Source: Gentiana macrophylla (Eukaryota > Streptophyta > Magnoliopsida > Gentianales > Gentianaceae). From it: 64,000 nucleotides of DNA. A program made the translations under genes and the position numbers. Below are positions 1-13,694 of this stretch, piece after piece. The notes below the pieces were generated by a model. It was not told the DNA's origin, did not search any database, and saw only the letters and a list, made by a program, of their open reading frames with translations. The first letter of the stretch is position 1. Every line of letters starts with the position of its first letter. The DNA is taken from NCBI GenBank assembly GCA_026214975.1, contig CM047806.1, positions 99,595,811 to 99,659,810 of the forward strand, given 5' to 3'.

Positions 1-1335
1 CAGGTCGTATTCCTCAGGGAAAACATGGTAACTCTTTTAAGTGGGGTTAAACACCAAGAAGCTATTATTAACTCGATCTAAGTCGCAGGTTTATCATTTT
101 CCTCGGGTTAGATTATGTTAGTAGTTAGATTAGTTAGTAATGTTAGAGTTAGATGTTAGTAAAACAGAAAATAAAACAAATAAATACTAATATAATATAT
201 AGATATATTTTTGGATCTAGCCAAGAATACTTTACTGAATCAATATCTTTTAGTAGAAATAAATGAGACAGATCTTCCTTTATTCAAGGTGTAAATTATA
301 TATGAATCGGTGTACTCCTAAGCTAGACAACTCCTCCTCACACGAAAGCGTATGAAATTGTCATATGTCCATTGCATCACCCAAGGTCCACAATCATACG
401 GTTTTTACGAACAGTCCCAGTACAAATCTACCTTTAGATAAAAGGAGTCATTCCGCTCATCAAACGGTCAATTTTATTTAAAAGGCTCCGGTTGTCAAAG
501 CCGGACGATTTAACTTTCCGGTTTAAGTTTCAATTAAACTGATGATTTAACATTATTACGATCTTGAGTACAAATGTCAATAAAATTTATCTTTCCCAAG
601 ACAAATCGCCCCGGTAGTAGAAGCGGGTTCCGTTGTCACGTTTTCACTCGCCAATTTTACCCTCCGGTCTTTCAATTTTAACGTTTCATTAAGCGCAGAA
701 AGAAAGAGATTCATCATAATTGATTTTAATCATTATTACCAGAGTCGATCATTCATTTTACCAAAAGATTAACTAATTCAGATTCATATCTTGGCTAGAT
801 ATATTTTTAGTTTAATATCATATATAAATAGAAATAGAAATAATAAACATAACAATTTTAGAATATATTACCGGTTATGATTATCGAATCGGGGTCGTTT
901 CCACCGGATCTAACATGCCAAAGCTTCGAAATCAACAATCTTCGATAATTATTCCGCCATTACAACGATACTATAACCATTTTATTTATATATGTGAAAA
1001 ACATATATACATACATACGTAGACATATATATGTATATACGGGCCCGAAAAGAAAATTAAAAGAAAAACGAGATGAAAAGATCTAGATCTAGATCTATAT
1101 ATATATATAGATAGATCTATCACATATATATTCATATATAGAATATATATATATACATGAAGGGTGTGTGTATATATATATATATATATCATATATGTAT
1201 ATATATATATGATCTTCAAAGCAAAAAAATAAAAAAGAAAGAAAGACGAGGTGAAGGAAAGAAAAGAGAAAGAAAGAAGAAAAGGGGCCAGGCTTCTGTT
1301 CCATGAAGCTCTGTATATATAGCCAAATTGAAGTG

Positions 1336-1370
1336 CCGGATCGATCCGGGAAAGGGCCGGATCGATCCGG
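1336..1370. promoter_or_regulatory. Pair of 14-bp palindromes 21 bp apart, upstream of the LTR TATA-like box
   Basis: CCGGATCGATCCGG occurs at 1336-1349 and again at 1357-1370. Both are perfect palindromes. In element orientation (minus) they end about 12 bp upstream of a TATATATA box at 1311-1324. The pair recurs at 8185-8198/8205-8218 and 15038-15051/15059-15072. Position and symmetry suggest a binding site for a dimeric factor; this is inference. Confidence 0.6.
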
Positions 1371-1413
1371 TGGTGATAATTCTAGATCCTTCTAAAACTT
1401 ATAAAATTCATAT

Positions 1414-1900
1414 CTTGAGTTGTAGACCTCCAAAAATTATGATTCAAACGTCAAAATTAAGCTCTCGGAAAATTCTTCAACTTTCATGAAGGACTCTTCT
1501 TCAGAAAACGCCTTTTGATGAGTCATTTCATACTCCGAAGCGTTTTCGGGATTTTCTCTAAGTACAAATCAATTAGCCACTTGACCACCATTTGAGTTGT
1601 AGAAGTCCGATTGACTTGATTCAAAATCCATTGGAAATCTTTCTTGAAGATATACAACTTTTATTAAGGAAACTTCTTCAGAAAATGTCGTTTTGATGAG
1701 CCATTCGTATGTCGAGTCTTTTACGGGATTTCTACTAATCCGAATTGATTAGTCAATTGACCATAACTTGAGTTGTAGACCTCCAATTGATGTAATTCAA
1801 AGTGCGTTGGAAAGCTTATGTGAAGATCTACAACTTTCATTAAGAAGTCATCCCCTGAAAATGCCTCTAAGCAGGGTCAAATCTCTGTCGAAAATATGTA
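1414..1900. repeat. 176-177 bp tandem repeat inside LTR 1
   Basis: Three diverged units start with a TTGAGTTGTAGA-type core at 1415, 1592 and 1768; each also carries a TCTACAACTTTCAT-like block and a CTTCAGAAAA block. The same triplet is present in LTR 2 (from about 8263) and LTR 3 (from about 15119). LTR 4 (about 19270-19380) has only one unit. The unit number therefore changed within the family. Confidence 0.8.
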
Positions 1901-4127
1901 ACGATTTAAGTACTTAGAAAATTTGCTCCGTTGAACTTATAAACTTGTGGCACCTTCTTCTAATCCTCTAAACACATCTTTTAGACTCAAAACATGTCGT
2001 TACGTGGAATCTTGGTCAATGTATAATCTCGCAATGAACCACCAAAATACCAAACGTAAATCCGACACGACACTCCGTTACTAAACCGGTACAAAAACTA
2101 ATAAAAACTTATAAAAATACGATAATTTATATAATAACTACTACTTATATATTTGGATAAAACTTAGTAATTTTGACTTGATTTGATATAATAATGCTCA
2201 AAATGGTATCAATATTGGGGTAAAATGTCGTAATAATGATCATAAATTTATCTCTCATCACAACCCCTACTTAGCTTTTGGTGCGTCTCGATCAAAACAA
2301 GCGATAAAACAAAATGAATAAGAGATAAATTCATGAAGATAGAAGGTATAAGGAACAACCAGATAATACAACCATTAGAATTACAACCAGGCTTTAACCT
2401 CAATATAAATGTATAACAGAGTGTGTGTGTGACAAGCCTTTTCCATTTCCACTATCCTCTCTTGAATAATTCAAGCAAACGCACAAATATCCATTTAGAC
2501 AGCCCTAATGACTTTCCTAGGTATAAGCAGTAACAGTTCCACACAAAGTTCTTCCGAGTACTTATTAGGATAATCCCTAAAGCATATCATTCAGTTTATA
2601 CTGGGGATAGTCAGAAGATAACTAAGTTTTCAACCACGCTTAAATTTTAATTTTTTTTTCTTTTGATGAACTTAATTTCACATGTGTAGCATATGCCTTC
2701 ATTCCCAGCAATAGGACATTTCGTGATAACCCCCTAGCTGGACTACTATCATCAGGCAGTCGGGAGCTTTTAAACCTCATAGTGATATAGGACGTTTCGT
2801 GATAACGCCCTACTGCACTCAAATCATTGGTAGCTACTACCGACATATATATAGTTCATCTTTATTTTTTATTATTATTTTTTTTTGTATTCTTCCTTTC
2901 ATTCCACTTAACTTATATCCTTTCTATCACATTCAAACCTTCAGATATTCACAGTACACGTTCAAAAGTTAGGTACTAAGTTACTGTTATTATCTAGAAT
3001 AACCACTAGGATACTGAATGGATACAGTTTAAAATTTTCGTTTCAATATCAAAGGCTTACGTGAAAGAATTCATGTTACACAAATATATTTGGAATTACA
3101 ATGCACTTACGGTTCACATTGGTTATACACATCCAAATTGATCATTATATCTTCAAATCCATGAAATATATACCTTATACAGTTTATTTTAATCAACTAA
3201 ATAATGCTCGAAAAATCAAAAACTAAGGGATTTATTGATACAAAATAAACATTAATTCCATTGCTAGACCAACGACTCCACTCCCCACTTACGAACTTTA
3301 ATTGTCCTCAATGTAAAGTGAGTGTAAATAAGTTGTTGGGAAAGCAATGGTGCACTAAAACAAGTCAAAACAAATACTCGGATGATAAAAAAGGGTGGGT
3401 GGGTGGGTTAAAGTTATGACCATTGTGTGTGCAAATAAAATAAAAGTATGTGGAGTGTGACGATTTGTAATGCAAAAGGGTAGATAAACACACCACATAA
3501 ACTTTTATTGATTTAAAACACACAATATTCCATGATAGTTGAACTAATACATGTCACACATTATTTGAAATTTAAAAGCAGACTAGATCATGATATGAAA
3601 TATGTGATAAAGTATTAACTCTCGAGTCTTTTATACCCGGATCCTCAAGGGTTATTTCAAATCGTTCTAACAACCTAAGTCTAAGAAATGATGCATTTGA
3701 ATTTTATCTTTGTTCTCCATCGAGGATTTTAGGGTAACCACCTAATCATTCCCTTTTAATGACATTCAAACATTCATCCTAAGACTTGGTGAAACAAAAT
3801 GAAAATCAATCCAAGTATTCGCAAAGTACCATCCAAAGTATGAGTAATTATTATATTTAACATTTTACGGGCTGCCTCCGGTAGCGCTTTTAGTTAACGT
3901 CGTTTGCTCGACCAAAATGATAATGATTAACTAATATAATATACTAAACAAAGCGGGATACTTCTAACAATTACTCACAAAAGCACGTAACAATTAAGCA
4001 CATAATCCACTAAAAATAAATGCTTAAGGAGTAAAAGGAAGGATAGTACCCGTCATTGACTACATTTATAGTCTATAGCGGACTTTACCGTGCTTGATTT
4101 TTAAGGCATGGTGGTGGTGGGTCATCC

Positions 4128-6120
4128 TCACGCACCGCATCCTTCTTCAATATTGGTTTCAAATGAGAGGTTAGACAATTTCCACCAATCCACACGATTC
4201 TTGAACTTTTCCTTTGATTTTCGAGCTTTCGGTTTACGAGCTTTCACATTATTGCTGGAGTCATCTTCTTCAATTACCTGCGTGTTAGTACGATCCACAA
4301 CAAGGGAACACAAAGTGTCTACACAAGAACTAGATTCTAGTGTAATGTATGGATATTTCAATGAATTGTAAATGTTGAAGATAACGCGCTCATCATTCAC
4401 TCCCAAACTAAGCTCTCCCTTACAAACATCGATGAAAGGAGTATTAATATTTAAGTGCCGAAAAGTGTCAAGAAAACATGCATACTTCTCATCGTTAAAC
4501 GAAGATGGTAAAGCTTCCTTGAATGATTGTGCCTTTTGAAGACATAGTGTGTCATCATTCAGTACCTTTTTCTTCAAAATATGCAGTGGATGTGGTGATG
4601 CCTTATTAGATTGAATCGAGATGAATTTGGGGTGAGCCGGATAAGGTTCGTTTTGAAATGGCCCTTTAGATTCCATATTCTTCTTATATTTACCTTCTAA
4701 ATCATCATCTACTTCATTATTCCCGAATTTTTCTAATCCATTACTTCCACGAGATCCTTCCATTTACAGTAATAATGAGATTTACCCCACTCAGATTTCT
4801 TTCGATATTACTTGGCAATCCTTCCGAGGGCTTTCTTGTTTTTACGTTCTACTTCTCTACTCAAGTGATATTCCAGATTCCTCAACGAAGCTTCTATAAT
4901 TCTTATTCTGGTATCATGTCCACTCATAGATGTTTTCAACGTACTCATATCCTTAGTGACTGTACCTATAGAAGTCATCATGGTTTCCATATTTTGAGCT
5001 TGAGTAGATATCATACCCATCAGATTTTCCATTAATTTCTCCCATTTGTTAACTCCTTCAGGTTGAGTTGAACTCTGAGTTACTGGTATGCTTTGAGTGG
5101 TATGTTGTGGATATGGTTTAGGTAATGATTGTAGATTCTGATTCGAGGTATCTCCTTGATAAACTTGATTATTATATGGATTCTTATATTGAACTGGATA
5201 CGGTGGTTGTCCTTGCTTACTAGGGTTTCCAAACCAACGAAAAGTAGGGTGATCTCTTCTAATAGTATTAAAAGAGTTTGAATACGCGCTGTTCAAATTC
5301 CTATTTTGTTGAAGAAAACTCACATCCTCTCTTGAATATCCTTCTGGTTCTTCTATCCCTAATGACACATTATCATGATTTGAGTAGTCATTTGGTATGA
5401 TATTTTCTGAGTTTACATTTTTACTGGCTAATAAGCCGTCTAATTTCCTACTCAAATTCTCCAAGTGTGCAAGAACTTCTGCATTCGATGTACATTCTCC
5501 TGCAAAGGCTACTTTTCTTGTGCTAGAACCGGTTTCCCACATTCTGTTATTTTTGGAAATCTGTTCTATAGCATCGTAAACTATTTGAGCTTCACTCATC
5601 ATTAACGAACCACCACATGCATGATCAACATCTACACGTAAGTTTTTCCTTAATTTACGACAGAAAAGTTGGATTTGCATATCTAAGGAATAACCATGAT
5701 CGGGACAAGCTCTTAATAATTTTTTAAATCTTTCCCAAGCATTCCCAAGCATTTCTTCAGATCCTTGTTTAAAGTTGGCAATTTCGACTATTAATTCCAA
5801 TTTTCTACCAGGAGTAAAATATTGCTTTAAGAACTCGGATTGAATCTCCTCCCAACTAGTCAATGAATGATGTGGAAGTGACAAAAACCAATCTCGTGCT
5901 CTTCCTTTTAAAGAAAAAGGAAACATAGACATCCTCGTTAATTCCCGATGAGCACCATGACTTTTGGCTGTATTACACAATTCTTCGAAAAGATAGAGGT
6001 GATGATGTGGATCCTCATCATCTTCTCCTAGGAATTGGGCTCTTGTGTCAATTAAACCAAAAGATGAGATTTTATTTGAAATTATTTGCTCCTTTATTGG
6101 GTAAGCGAATTGGATTATTA
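4128..6120 (-). pseudogene. gag pseudogene fused to a protease C-terminal remnant (copy 1)
   Basis: This is a capsid-type Gag of the Retrotrans_gag family. The best-preserved stretch, 5980-4808, shows the order typical of Athila-group Gag: a FPFSLKGRARDW core, a TSWEEIQSEFLKQYF block, a WERFKKLLRACPDHG block and a QLFCRKL block, followed by a long Gln/Asn-rich tail. The frame continues upstream without an ATG to about 6120; before that comes an Asn/Arg-rich coding-like stretch that is frame-broken. A frameshift between 4835 and 4763 separates the C-terminal part (4763-4128). There, near 4433, a motif that normally precedes the protease (LNINTPF) runs straight into one that normally follows it (IDVCKGELSLGVNDE), with no D-S/T-G site between. 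The protease core is therefore deleted. Confidence 0.8.
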
Positions 6121-6828
6121 ATCGGTACCTTCTACGGTCCGATCACATATAGGTCTCGGGTTAAATTTGGTTTCGATTATTACGATTATGCTTATTCCGA
6201 TTCGATTATTTCTATTATTACGATTACGGTTATTAGGTTGAGGTAAATTTCGATTAAGGTTTTGGCCATACCTTGAGCATGAGCACTCCCTTGTTCAGTG
6301 TTTCACCAACGGTTTCGCCATTTTCGTAACTCGATTTGACAATTCTTGTGGAATAGAAAATATCGAATAGAAAATAACACAAAATCGATAAAAAACCACA
6401 TTTTTTTCTCCTCGTAATTACCGAATCCACTCGATATTTCTTGAGTAGTTTTTTTTTTTTTTTTTTTCGGTTTTTTTCTCTCTCTCTCTCTCGGTAAATA
6501 CCGAAGCCACTCGGTATTTATCGAGTATTTTTATAAAAAAATTGATATCTTACCAAATAGGTAGGTACCAATGAAAATAAAAATACAAATGAGATTGAGA
6601 AATGTATTGACTTATCCTCGGCTGTTATGACCACGTTTACTTTCTACTATCGAAAATAGAAAATAACTCGAATTTGGTAGAAGAAGAAAATTGGTAACTA
6701 AAAGAAGGTAGATACCAACGGAAAATAAAAATAGAAATGTGATAAGAAGAGTGTTGACCTATCCTCGAGAATTTTGAGCTAATACAAGTAGTAACCCTAG
6801 ACACAAAGAAAGAAATTAGCGACGTTTT

Positions 6829-6845
6829 CCCCGGCAACGGCGCCA
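6829..6845 (-). other. Primer-binding site, tRNA-Asp type
   Basis: The minus strand reads TGGCGCCGTTGCCGGGG just inside LTR 2. This complements the 3' end of plant tRNA-Asp and is the usual Athila-group primer site. It fixes the element's direction as minus. Confidence 0.9.
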
Positions 6846-6851
6846 AAATTC

Positions 6852-9106
6852 TGACATCACCTAAACCTAGGGAAAACATGGTAACTCTTTTAAGTGGGGT
6901 TAAACACCAAGAAGCTATTATTAACTCGATCTAAGTCGCAGGTTTATCATTTTCCTCGGGTTAGATTATGTTAGTAGTTAGATTAGTTAGTAATGTTAGA
7001 GTTAGATGTTAGTAAAACAGAAAATAAAACAAATAAATACTAATATAATATATAGATATATTTTTGGATCTAGCCAAGAATACTTTACTGAATCAATATC
7101 TTTTAGTAGAAATAAATGAGACAGATCTTCCTTTATTCAAGGTGTAAATTATATATGAATCGGTGTACTCTAAGCTAGACAACTCCTCCTCACACGAGCA
7201 TATGAAATTGTCATATGTCCATTGCATCGATCCAAGGTCCACAAATCATACGGTTTTTACGAGCAGGTCCCGAGTACAAATCTACCTTTAGATAAAAGGA
7301 GTCATTCCGTTCGTCAAACGGTCAATTTTATTTAAAAGGCTCCGGTTGTCAAAGCCGGACGATTTAACTTTCGGTTTAAGTTTCAATTAAAGCGATGATT
7401 TAACATTATTACGATCTCGAGTACAAATGTCAATAAAATTTATCTTTCCCAAGACAAATCGCCCCGGGTAGGAAAGCGGGTTCCGTTGTCACGTTTTCAC
7501 TCGGCCAATTTTACCCTCCGGTCTTTCAATTTTAACGTTTCATTAAGCGCGAGAAGAAAGAGATTCATCATAATTGATTTTAATCATTATTACGAGTCGA
7601 TCATTCATTTTACCAAAAGATTAACTAATTGATTCATATCTTGGCTAGATATATTTTTAGTTTAATATCATATATAAATAGAAATAGAAATAATAAACAT
7701 AACAATTTTAGAATATATTACGGTTATGATTATCGAATCGGGGAAGTCGTTCCACACGGATCTAACATGCCAAAGCTTCAAATCAACAATCTTCGATAAT
7801 TATTCCGCCATTACAACGATACTATAACCATTTTATTTATATATGTGAAAAACATATATACATACATACATGAGATATATATATATGTATATACGTAGAA
7901 AAAGAAAATTAAAAAAAAAACGAGATGAAAAGATCTAGATCTAGATCTATATATATATAGATAGATCTATCACATATATATTCATATATAGAATATATAT
8001 ATATACATGAAGGGTGTGTGTATATATATATATATATATCATATATGTATATATATATATGATCTTCAAAGCAAAAAATAAAAAAGAAAGAAAGACGAGG
8101 TGAAGGAAAGAAAAGAGAAAGAAAGAAGAAAAGGGGCCAGGCTTCTGTTCCATGAAGCTCTGTATATATAGCCAAATTGAAGTGCCGGATCGATCCGGAA
8201 AGGGCCGGATCGATCCGGTGGTGATAATTCTAGATCCTTCTAAAACTTATAAAATTCATATCTTGAGTTGTAGACCTCCAAAAATTATGATTCAAACGTC
8301 AAAATTAAGCTCTCGGAAAATTCTTCAACTTTCATGAAGGACTCTTCTTCAGAAAACGCCTTTTGATGAGTCATTTCATACTCGAGCGTTTCGGGATTTT
8401 CTCAAGTACAAATCAATTAGTCACTTGACCACCATTTGAGTTGTAGAAGTCCGATTGACTTGATTCAAAATCCATTGGAAATCTTTCTTGAAGATATACA
8501 ACTTTTATTAAGGAAACTTCTTCAGAAAATGTCATTTTGATGAGCCATTCGTATGTCGAGTCTTTTACGGGATTTCTACTAATCCGAATTGATTAGTCAA
8601 TTGACCATAACTTGAGTTGTAGACCTCCAATTGATGTAATTCAAAGTGCGTTGGAAAGCTTATGTGAAGATCTACAACTTTCATTAAGAAGTCATCCCCT
8701 GAAAATGCCTCTAAGCTGGGTCAAATCTCCGTCGAAAATATGTAACGATTTAAGTACTTAGAAAATTTGCTCCGTTGAACTTATAAACTTGTGGCACCTT
8801 CTTCTAATCCTCTAAACACATCTTTTAGACTCAAAACATGTCGTTACGTGGAATCTTGGTCAATGTATAATCCTGCAATGAACCACCAAAATACCAAACG
8901 TAAATCCGACACGACACTCCGGTTACTAAACCGGTACAAAAACTAATAAAAAACTTATAAAAATACGATAATTTATATAATAACTACTACTTATATATTT
9001 GGATAAAACTTAGTAATTTTGACTTGATTTGATATAATAATGCTCAAAATGGTATCAATATTGGGGTAAAATGTCGTAATAATGATCATAAATTTATCTC
9101 TCATCA
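6852..9106 (-). repeat. LTR 2, shared by the two tandem element copies
   Basis: This 2255-bp LTR runs from TGACATCACC to CTCTCATCA on the plus strand, so it has TG...CA ends. It serves as 5' LTR for the copy to its left and 3' LTR for the copy to its right. It carries the same TATA-like box, palindrome pair (8185-8218) and 177-bp triplet as LTRs 1 and 3. Small differences from them are concentrated at homopolymers and at CAG/CGAG-like sites. Confidence 0.9.
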
Positions 9107-10974
9107 CAACCCCCTACTTAGCTTTTGGTCGTCCTCGATCAAAACAAGCGATAAAACAAAATGAATAAGAGATAAATTCATGAAGATAGAAGGTATAAGG
9201 AACAACCGAGATAATACAACCATTAGAATTACAACCAGGCTTTAACCTCAATATAAATGTATAGCAGAGTGTGTGTGTGACAAACCTTTTCCATTTCCAC
9301 TATCCTCTCTTGAATAATTCAAGCAAGCGCACAAATATCCATTTAGACAAATTTCTAATGACTTTCCTAGGTATAAGCGAGAATGAGCCCACACAAAGTT
9401 CTTCCGAGTACTTATTAGGATAATCCCTAAAGCATATCATTCAGTTTATCTTTGGGGATAGTCGAGAAGATAACTAAGTTTTCAACCACGCTTAATTTTT
9501 TTTTTTTTTTTTTTTTTTTGATGAACTTAATTTCACATGTGTAGCATATGCCTTCATTCCAAGCAATAGGACATTTCGTGATAACCCCCTAGCTGGACTA
9601 CTATCATCAGGCAGTCGGGAGCTTTTAAACCTCATAGTGATATGGGACGTTTCGTGATAACGCCCTACCGCACTCAAATCATTGGTAGCTACTACCGACA
9701 TATATATAGTTCATCTTTATTTTTATTATTATTTTTTTGTATTCTTCCTTTCATTCCACTTAACTTATATCCTTTCTATCACATTCAAACTTCTTGGATA
9801 TTCACGAAGACACGTTCAAAAGTTAGGTACTAAGTTACTGTTATTATCTAGAATAACCACTAGGATACTGAATGGATACAGTTTAAAATTTTCGTTTCAA
9901 TATCAAAGGCTTACGTGAAAGAATTCATGTTACACAAATATATTTGGAATTACAATGCACTTACGGTTCACATTGGTTATACACATCCAAATTGATCATT
10001 ATATCTTCAAATCCATGAAATATATACCTTATACAGTTTATTTTAATCAACTAAATAATGCTCGAAAAATCAAAAACTAAGGGATTTATTGATACAAAAT
10101 AAACATTAATTCCATTGCTAGACCAACGACTCCACTCCCCACTTACGAACTTTAATTGTCCTCAATGTAAAGTGAGTGTAAATAAGTTGTTGGGAAAGCA
10201 ATGGTGCACTAAAACAAGTCAAAACAAATACTCGGATGATAAAAAAGGGTGGGTGGGTGGGTTAAAGTTATGACCATTGTGTGTGCAAATAAAATAAAAG
10301 TATGTGGAGTGTGACAGTGTAATGCAAAAGGGTAGATAAACACACCACATAAACTTTTATTGATTTAAAACACACAATATTCCACAGTAGTTGAACTAAT
10401 ACATGTCACACATTATTTGAAATTTAAAACAGACTAGATCATGATATGAAATATGTGACAAAGTATTAACTCGAGTCTTTTATACCTGGATCCTCAAGGG
10501 TTATTTCAAATCGTTCTAACAACCTAAGTCTAAGAAATGATGCATTTGAATTTTATCTTTGTTCTCCATCGAGATTTTCGGGTAACCACCTAATCATTCC
10601 CTTTTTTAATGACATTCAAACATTCATCCTAAGACTTGGTGAAACAAAATGAAAATCAATCCGAAGTATTCACAAAGTACCATCCAAAGTATGAGTAATT
10701 ATTATATTTAACATTTTTACGGGCTGCCTCCCGGTAGCGCTTTTGGTTAACGTCGTTTGCTCGACAAAAATGATAATGATTAACTAATATAATATACTAA
10801 ACAAAACGGGATACTTCTAACAATTACTCACAAAAGCACGTAACAATTAAGCACATAATCCACTAAAAATAAATGCTTAAGGAGTAAAAGGAAGGATAGT
10901 ACCCGTCATTGACTACATTTATAGTCTATAGCGGACTTTACCGTGCTTGATTTTTAAGGCCTTTGGTGGTGGGT

Positions 10975-12970
10975 CATCCTCACGCACCGCATCCTTCTTC
11001 AATATTTGGTTTCCAACAGAGGTTAGACAATTTCCACCAATCCACACGATTCTTGAACTTTTCCTTTGATTTTCGAGCTTTCGGTTTACTGAGCTTTCAC
11101 ATTATTCTTTGAGTCATCTTCTTCAATTACTGCGTGTTAGTACGATCCACAACAAGGAACACAAAGTGTCTACACAAGAACTAGATTCTAGTGTAATGTA
11201 TGGATATTTCAATGAATTGTAAATGTTGAAGATAACGCGCTCATCATTCACTCCCAAACTAAGCTCTCCTTACAAACATCGATGAAAGGAGTATTAATAT
11301 TTAAGTGCCGAAAAGTGTCAAGAAAACATGCATACTTCTCATCGTTAAACGAAGATGGTAAAGCTTCCTTGAATGATTGTGCCTTTTGAAGACATAGTGT
11401 GTCATCATTCAGTACCTTTTTCTTCAAAATATGCAGTGGATGTGGTGATGCCTTATTAGATTGAATCGAGATGAATTTGGGGTGAGCCGGATAAGGTTCG
11501 TTTTGAAATGGCCCTTTAGATTCCATATTCTTCTTATATTTACCTTCTAAATCATCATCTACTTCATTATTCCCGAATTTTTCTAATCCATTACTTCCAC
11601 AGATCCTTCCATTTCTGGTAATAACAGCATTTACCCCACTCAGATTTCTTTCGATATTACTTGGCAATCCTTCTGAGGGCTTACTGTTTTTACGTTCTAC
11701 TTCTCTACTCAAGTGATATTCCAGATTCCTCAACGAAGCTTCTATAATTCTTATTCTGGTATCATGTCCACTCATAGATGTTTTCAACGTACTCATATCC
11801 TTAGTGATGCACTTCTATAGAAGTCATCATGGTTTCCATATTTTGAGCTTGAGTAGATATCATACCCATCAGATTTTCCATTAATTTCTCCCATTTGTTA
11901 ACTCCTTCAGGTTGAGTTGAACTCTGAGTTACTGGTATGCTTTGAGTGGTATGTTGTGGATATGGTTTAGGTAATGATTGTAGATTCTGATTCGAGGTAT
12001 CTCCTTGATAAACTTGATTATTATATGGATTCTTATATTGAACTGGATACGGTGGTTGTCCTTGCTTACTAGGGTTTCCAAACCAACGAAAAGTAGGGTG
12101 ATCTCTTCTAATAGTATTAAAAGAGAGTCGAATACGCTACTATTCAAATTCCTATGCTGTTGAAGAAAACTCACATCCTCTCTTGAATATCCTTCTGGTT
12201 CTTCTATCCCTAATGACACATTATCATGATTTGAGTAGTCATTTGGTATGATATTTTCTGAGTTTACATTTTTACTGGCTAATAAGCCGTCTAATTTCCT
12301 ACTCAAATTCTCCAAGTGTGCAAGAACTTCGCATTCGATGTACATTCTCCCGCAAAGGCTACTTTTCTTGTGCTAGAACCGGTTTCCCACATTCTGTTAT
12401 TTTTGGAAATCTGTTCTATAGCATCGTAAACTATTTGAGCTTCACTCATCATTAACGAACCACCACATGCATGATCAACATCTGCACGTAAGTTTTTCCT
12501 TAATTTACGACAGAAAAGTTGGATTTGCATATCTAAGGAATAACCATGATCGGGACAAGCTCTTAATAATTTTTTAAATCTTTCCCAAGCATTCCCAAGC
12601 ATTTCTTCAGATCCTTGTTTAAAGTTGGCAATTTCGACTATTAATTCCAATTTTCTACCAGGAGTAAAATATTGCTTTAAGAACTCGGATTGAATCTCCT
12701 CCCAACTAGTCAATGAATGATGTGGAAGTGACAAAAACCAATCTCGTGCTCTTCCTTTTAAAGAAAAAGGAAACATAGACATCCTCGTTAATTCCCGATG
12801 AGCACCATGACTTTTGGTCAGATACACAATTCTTGAAAAGATAGAGGTGATGATGTGGATCCTCATCATCTTCTCCTAGGAATTGGGCTCTTGTGTCAAT
12901 TAAACCAAAAAGATGAGATTTTATTTCAAATTATTTGCTCCTTTATTGGGTAAACGACTTGGATTATTAA
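10975..12970 (-). pseudogene. gag pseudogene (copy 2)
   Basis: This is the same gag as in copy 1 but broken at more places. Open pieces run 12869-12303 (capsid core with the ARDW and WERFKKLL motifs), 12345-11929 and 11796-11248. The last piece is continuous where copy 1 is frameshifted (SREVERKNSKPSEGLPS onward). It carries the same LNINTPF-IDVCK fusion near 11283 and then shifts frame at about 11265. Because copies 1 and 2 break at different places, at least some breaks are recent or are sequence errors. No complete Gag can be read. Confidence 0.78.
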
Positions 12971-13678
12971 TCGGTACCTTCTTACGGTCCGATCACATAT
13001 AGGTCTCGGGTTAAAGTGGTTTCGATTATTACGATTATGCTTATTCCGATTCGATTATTTCTATTATTCGATTCGGTTATTAGGTTGAGGTAAAATTCGA
13101 TTAAGGTTTTGGCCATACCCTCGAGCATGAGCACTCCGCTTGTTCAGTGTTTCACTAACGGTTTCGGCCATTTTAAGTAACTCGATTTGACAATTCTTGT
13201 GGAATAGAAAATATCGAATAGAAAATAACACAAAATCGATAAAACCACATTTTTTTCTCCTCGGTAATTACGAATCCACTCGATATTTACCGAGTAGTTT
13301 TTTTTTTTTTTTTTTTTTTCCGGTTTTTCTCTCTCTCTCTCTCGGTAAATACCGAAGCCACTCGGTATTTATCGAGTATTTTTATAAAAAATTGATATCT
13401 TACCAAATAGGTAGGTACCAATGAAAATAAAAATACAAATGAGATTGAGAAATGTGTTGACTTATCCTCGGCTGTTATGACCACGTTTACTTTCTACTAT
13501 CGAAAATAGAAAATAACTCGAATTTGGTAGAAGAAGAAAATTGGTAACTAAAAGAAGGTAGATACCAACGGAAAATAAAAATAGAAATGTGATAAGAAGA
13601 GTGTTGACTTATCTCTAGAATTTTGAGCTAATACAAGTAGTAACCCTAGACACAAAGAAAGAAATTAGCGACGTTTTT

Positions 13679-13694
13679 CCCGGCAACGGCGCCA
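13679..13694 (-). other. Primer-binding site, tRNA-Asp type (copy 2)
   Basis: The minus strand reads TGGCGCCGTTGCCGGG next to LTR 3, one G shorter than the site at 6829-6845. It is the first-strand primer site of element copy 2. Confidence 0.88.

Larger units (their letters stand above)
1..2260 (-). repeat. LTR 1 (3' LTR) of Athila-like element, cut by window edge
   Basis: This LTR belongs to a minus-strand element. Its inner end reads TGATGAGAGATAAAT on the minus strand and lies beside a purine tract in the internal region. It is almost identical to the LTRs at 6852 and 13701. It contains a TATA-like box (minus GGCTATATATACAG, 1311-1324), two perfect palindromes just upstream of that box (1336-1349 and 1357-1370), a TA-rich block at 1090-1210, and about 2.7 tandem units of 176-177 bp (1414-1900). 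The outermost 20-odd bases differ from those of LTRs 2 and 3 and resemble the outer end of LTR 4. Confidence is high that this is an LTR and lower for its exact outer boundary. Confidence 0.88.
2261..6851 (-). mobile_element. Internal region, copy 1, of non-autonomous Athila-like retrotransposon
   Basis: This 4.59-kb internal region lies between LTR 1 and LTR 2. In element order it holds the tRNA-Asp primer site (6829-6845), a gag pseudogene (about 6120-4128) and a long non-coding 3' part down to the purine tract at 2261-2280. The 3' part carries the GGGAGGCAGCCC-type block (about 3867-3911, minus) and the TTGAGGACAAT-type block (about 3305-3320), both familiar from Athila-group elements. No protease core, reverse transcriptase, RNase H or integrase is present. 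The element must borrow enzymes from a relative, so it fits the gag-only non-autonomous class. Copy 2 (9107-13700) is nearly identical. Confidence 0.82.

Noticed and set aside
986..1304. Tyr/Ile-rich small ORFs (also at 7909-8175, 14685-15006)
   Set aside because: They translate the TA-rich block of the Athila-like LTR and have no coding character.
2640..2846. Conserved small protein gene in the Athila-like 3' region
   Set aside because: Differences from the plus-strand copy are about five replacement to four silent, which gives no sign of protein-level selection.
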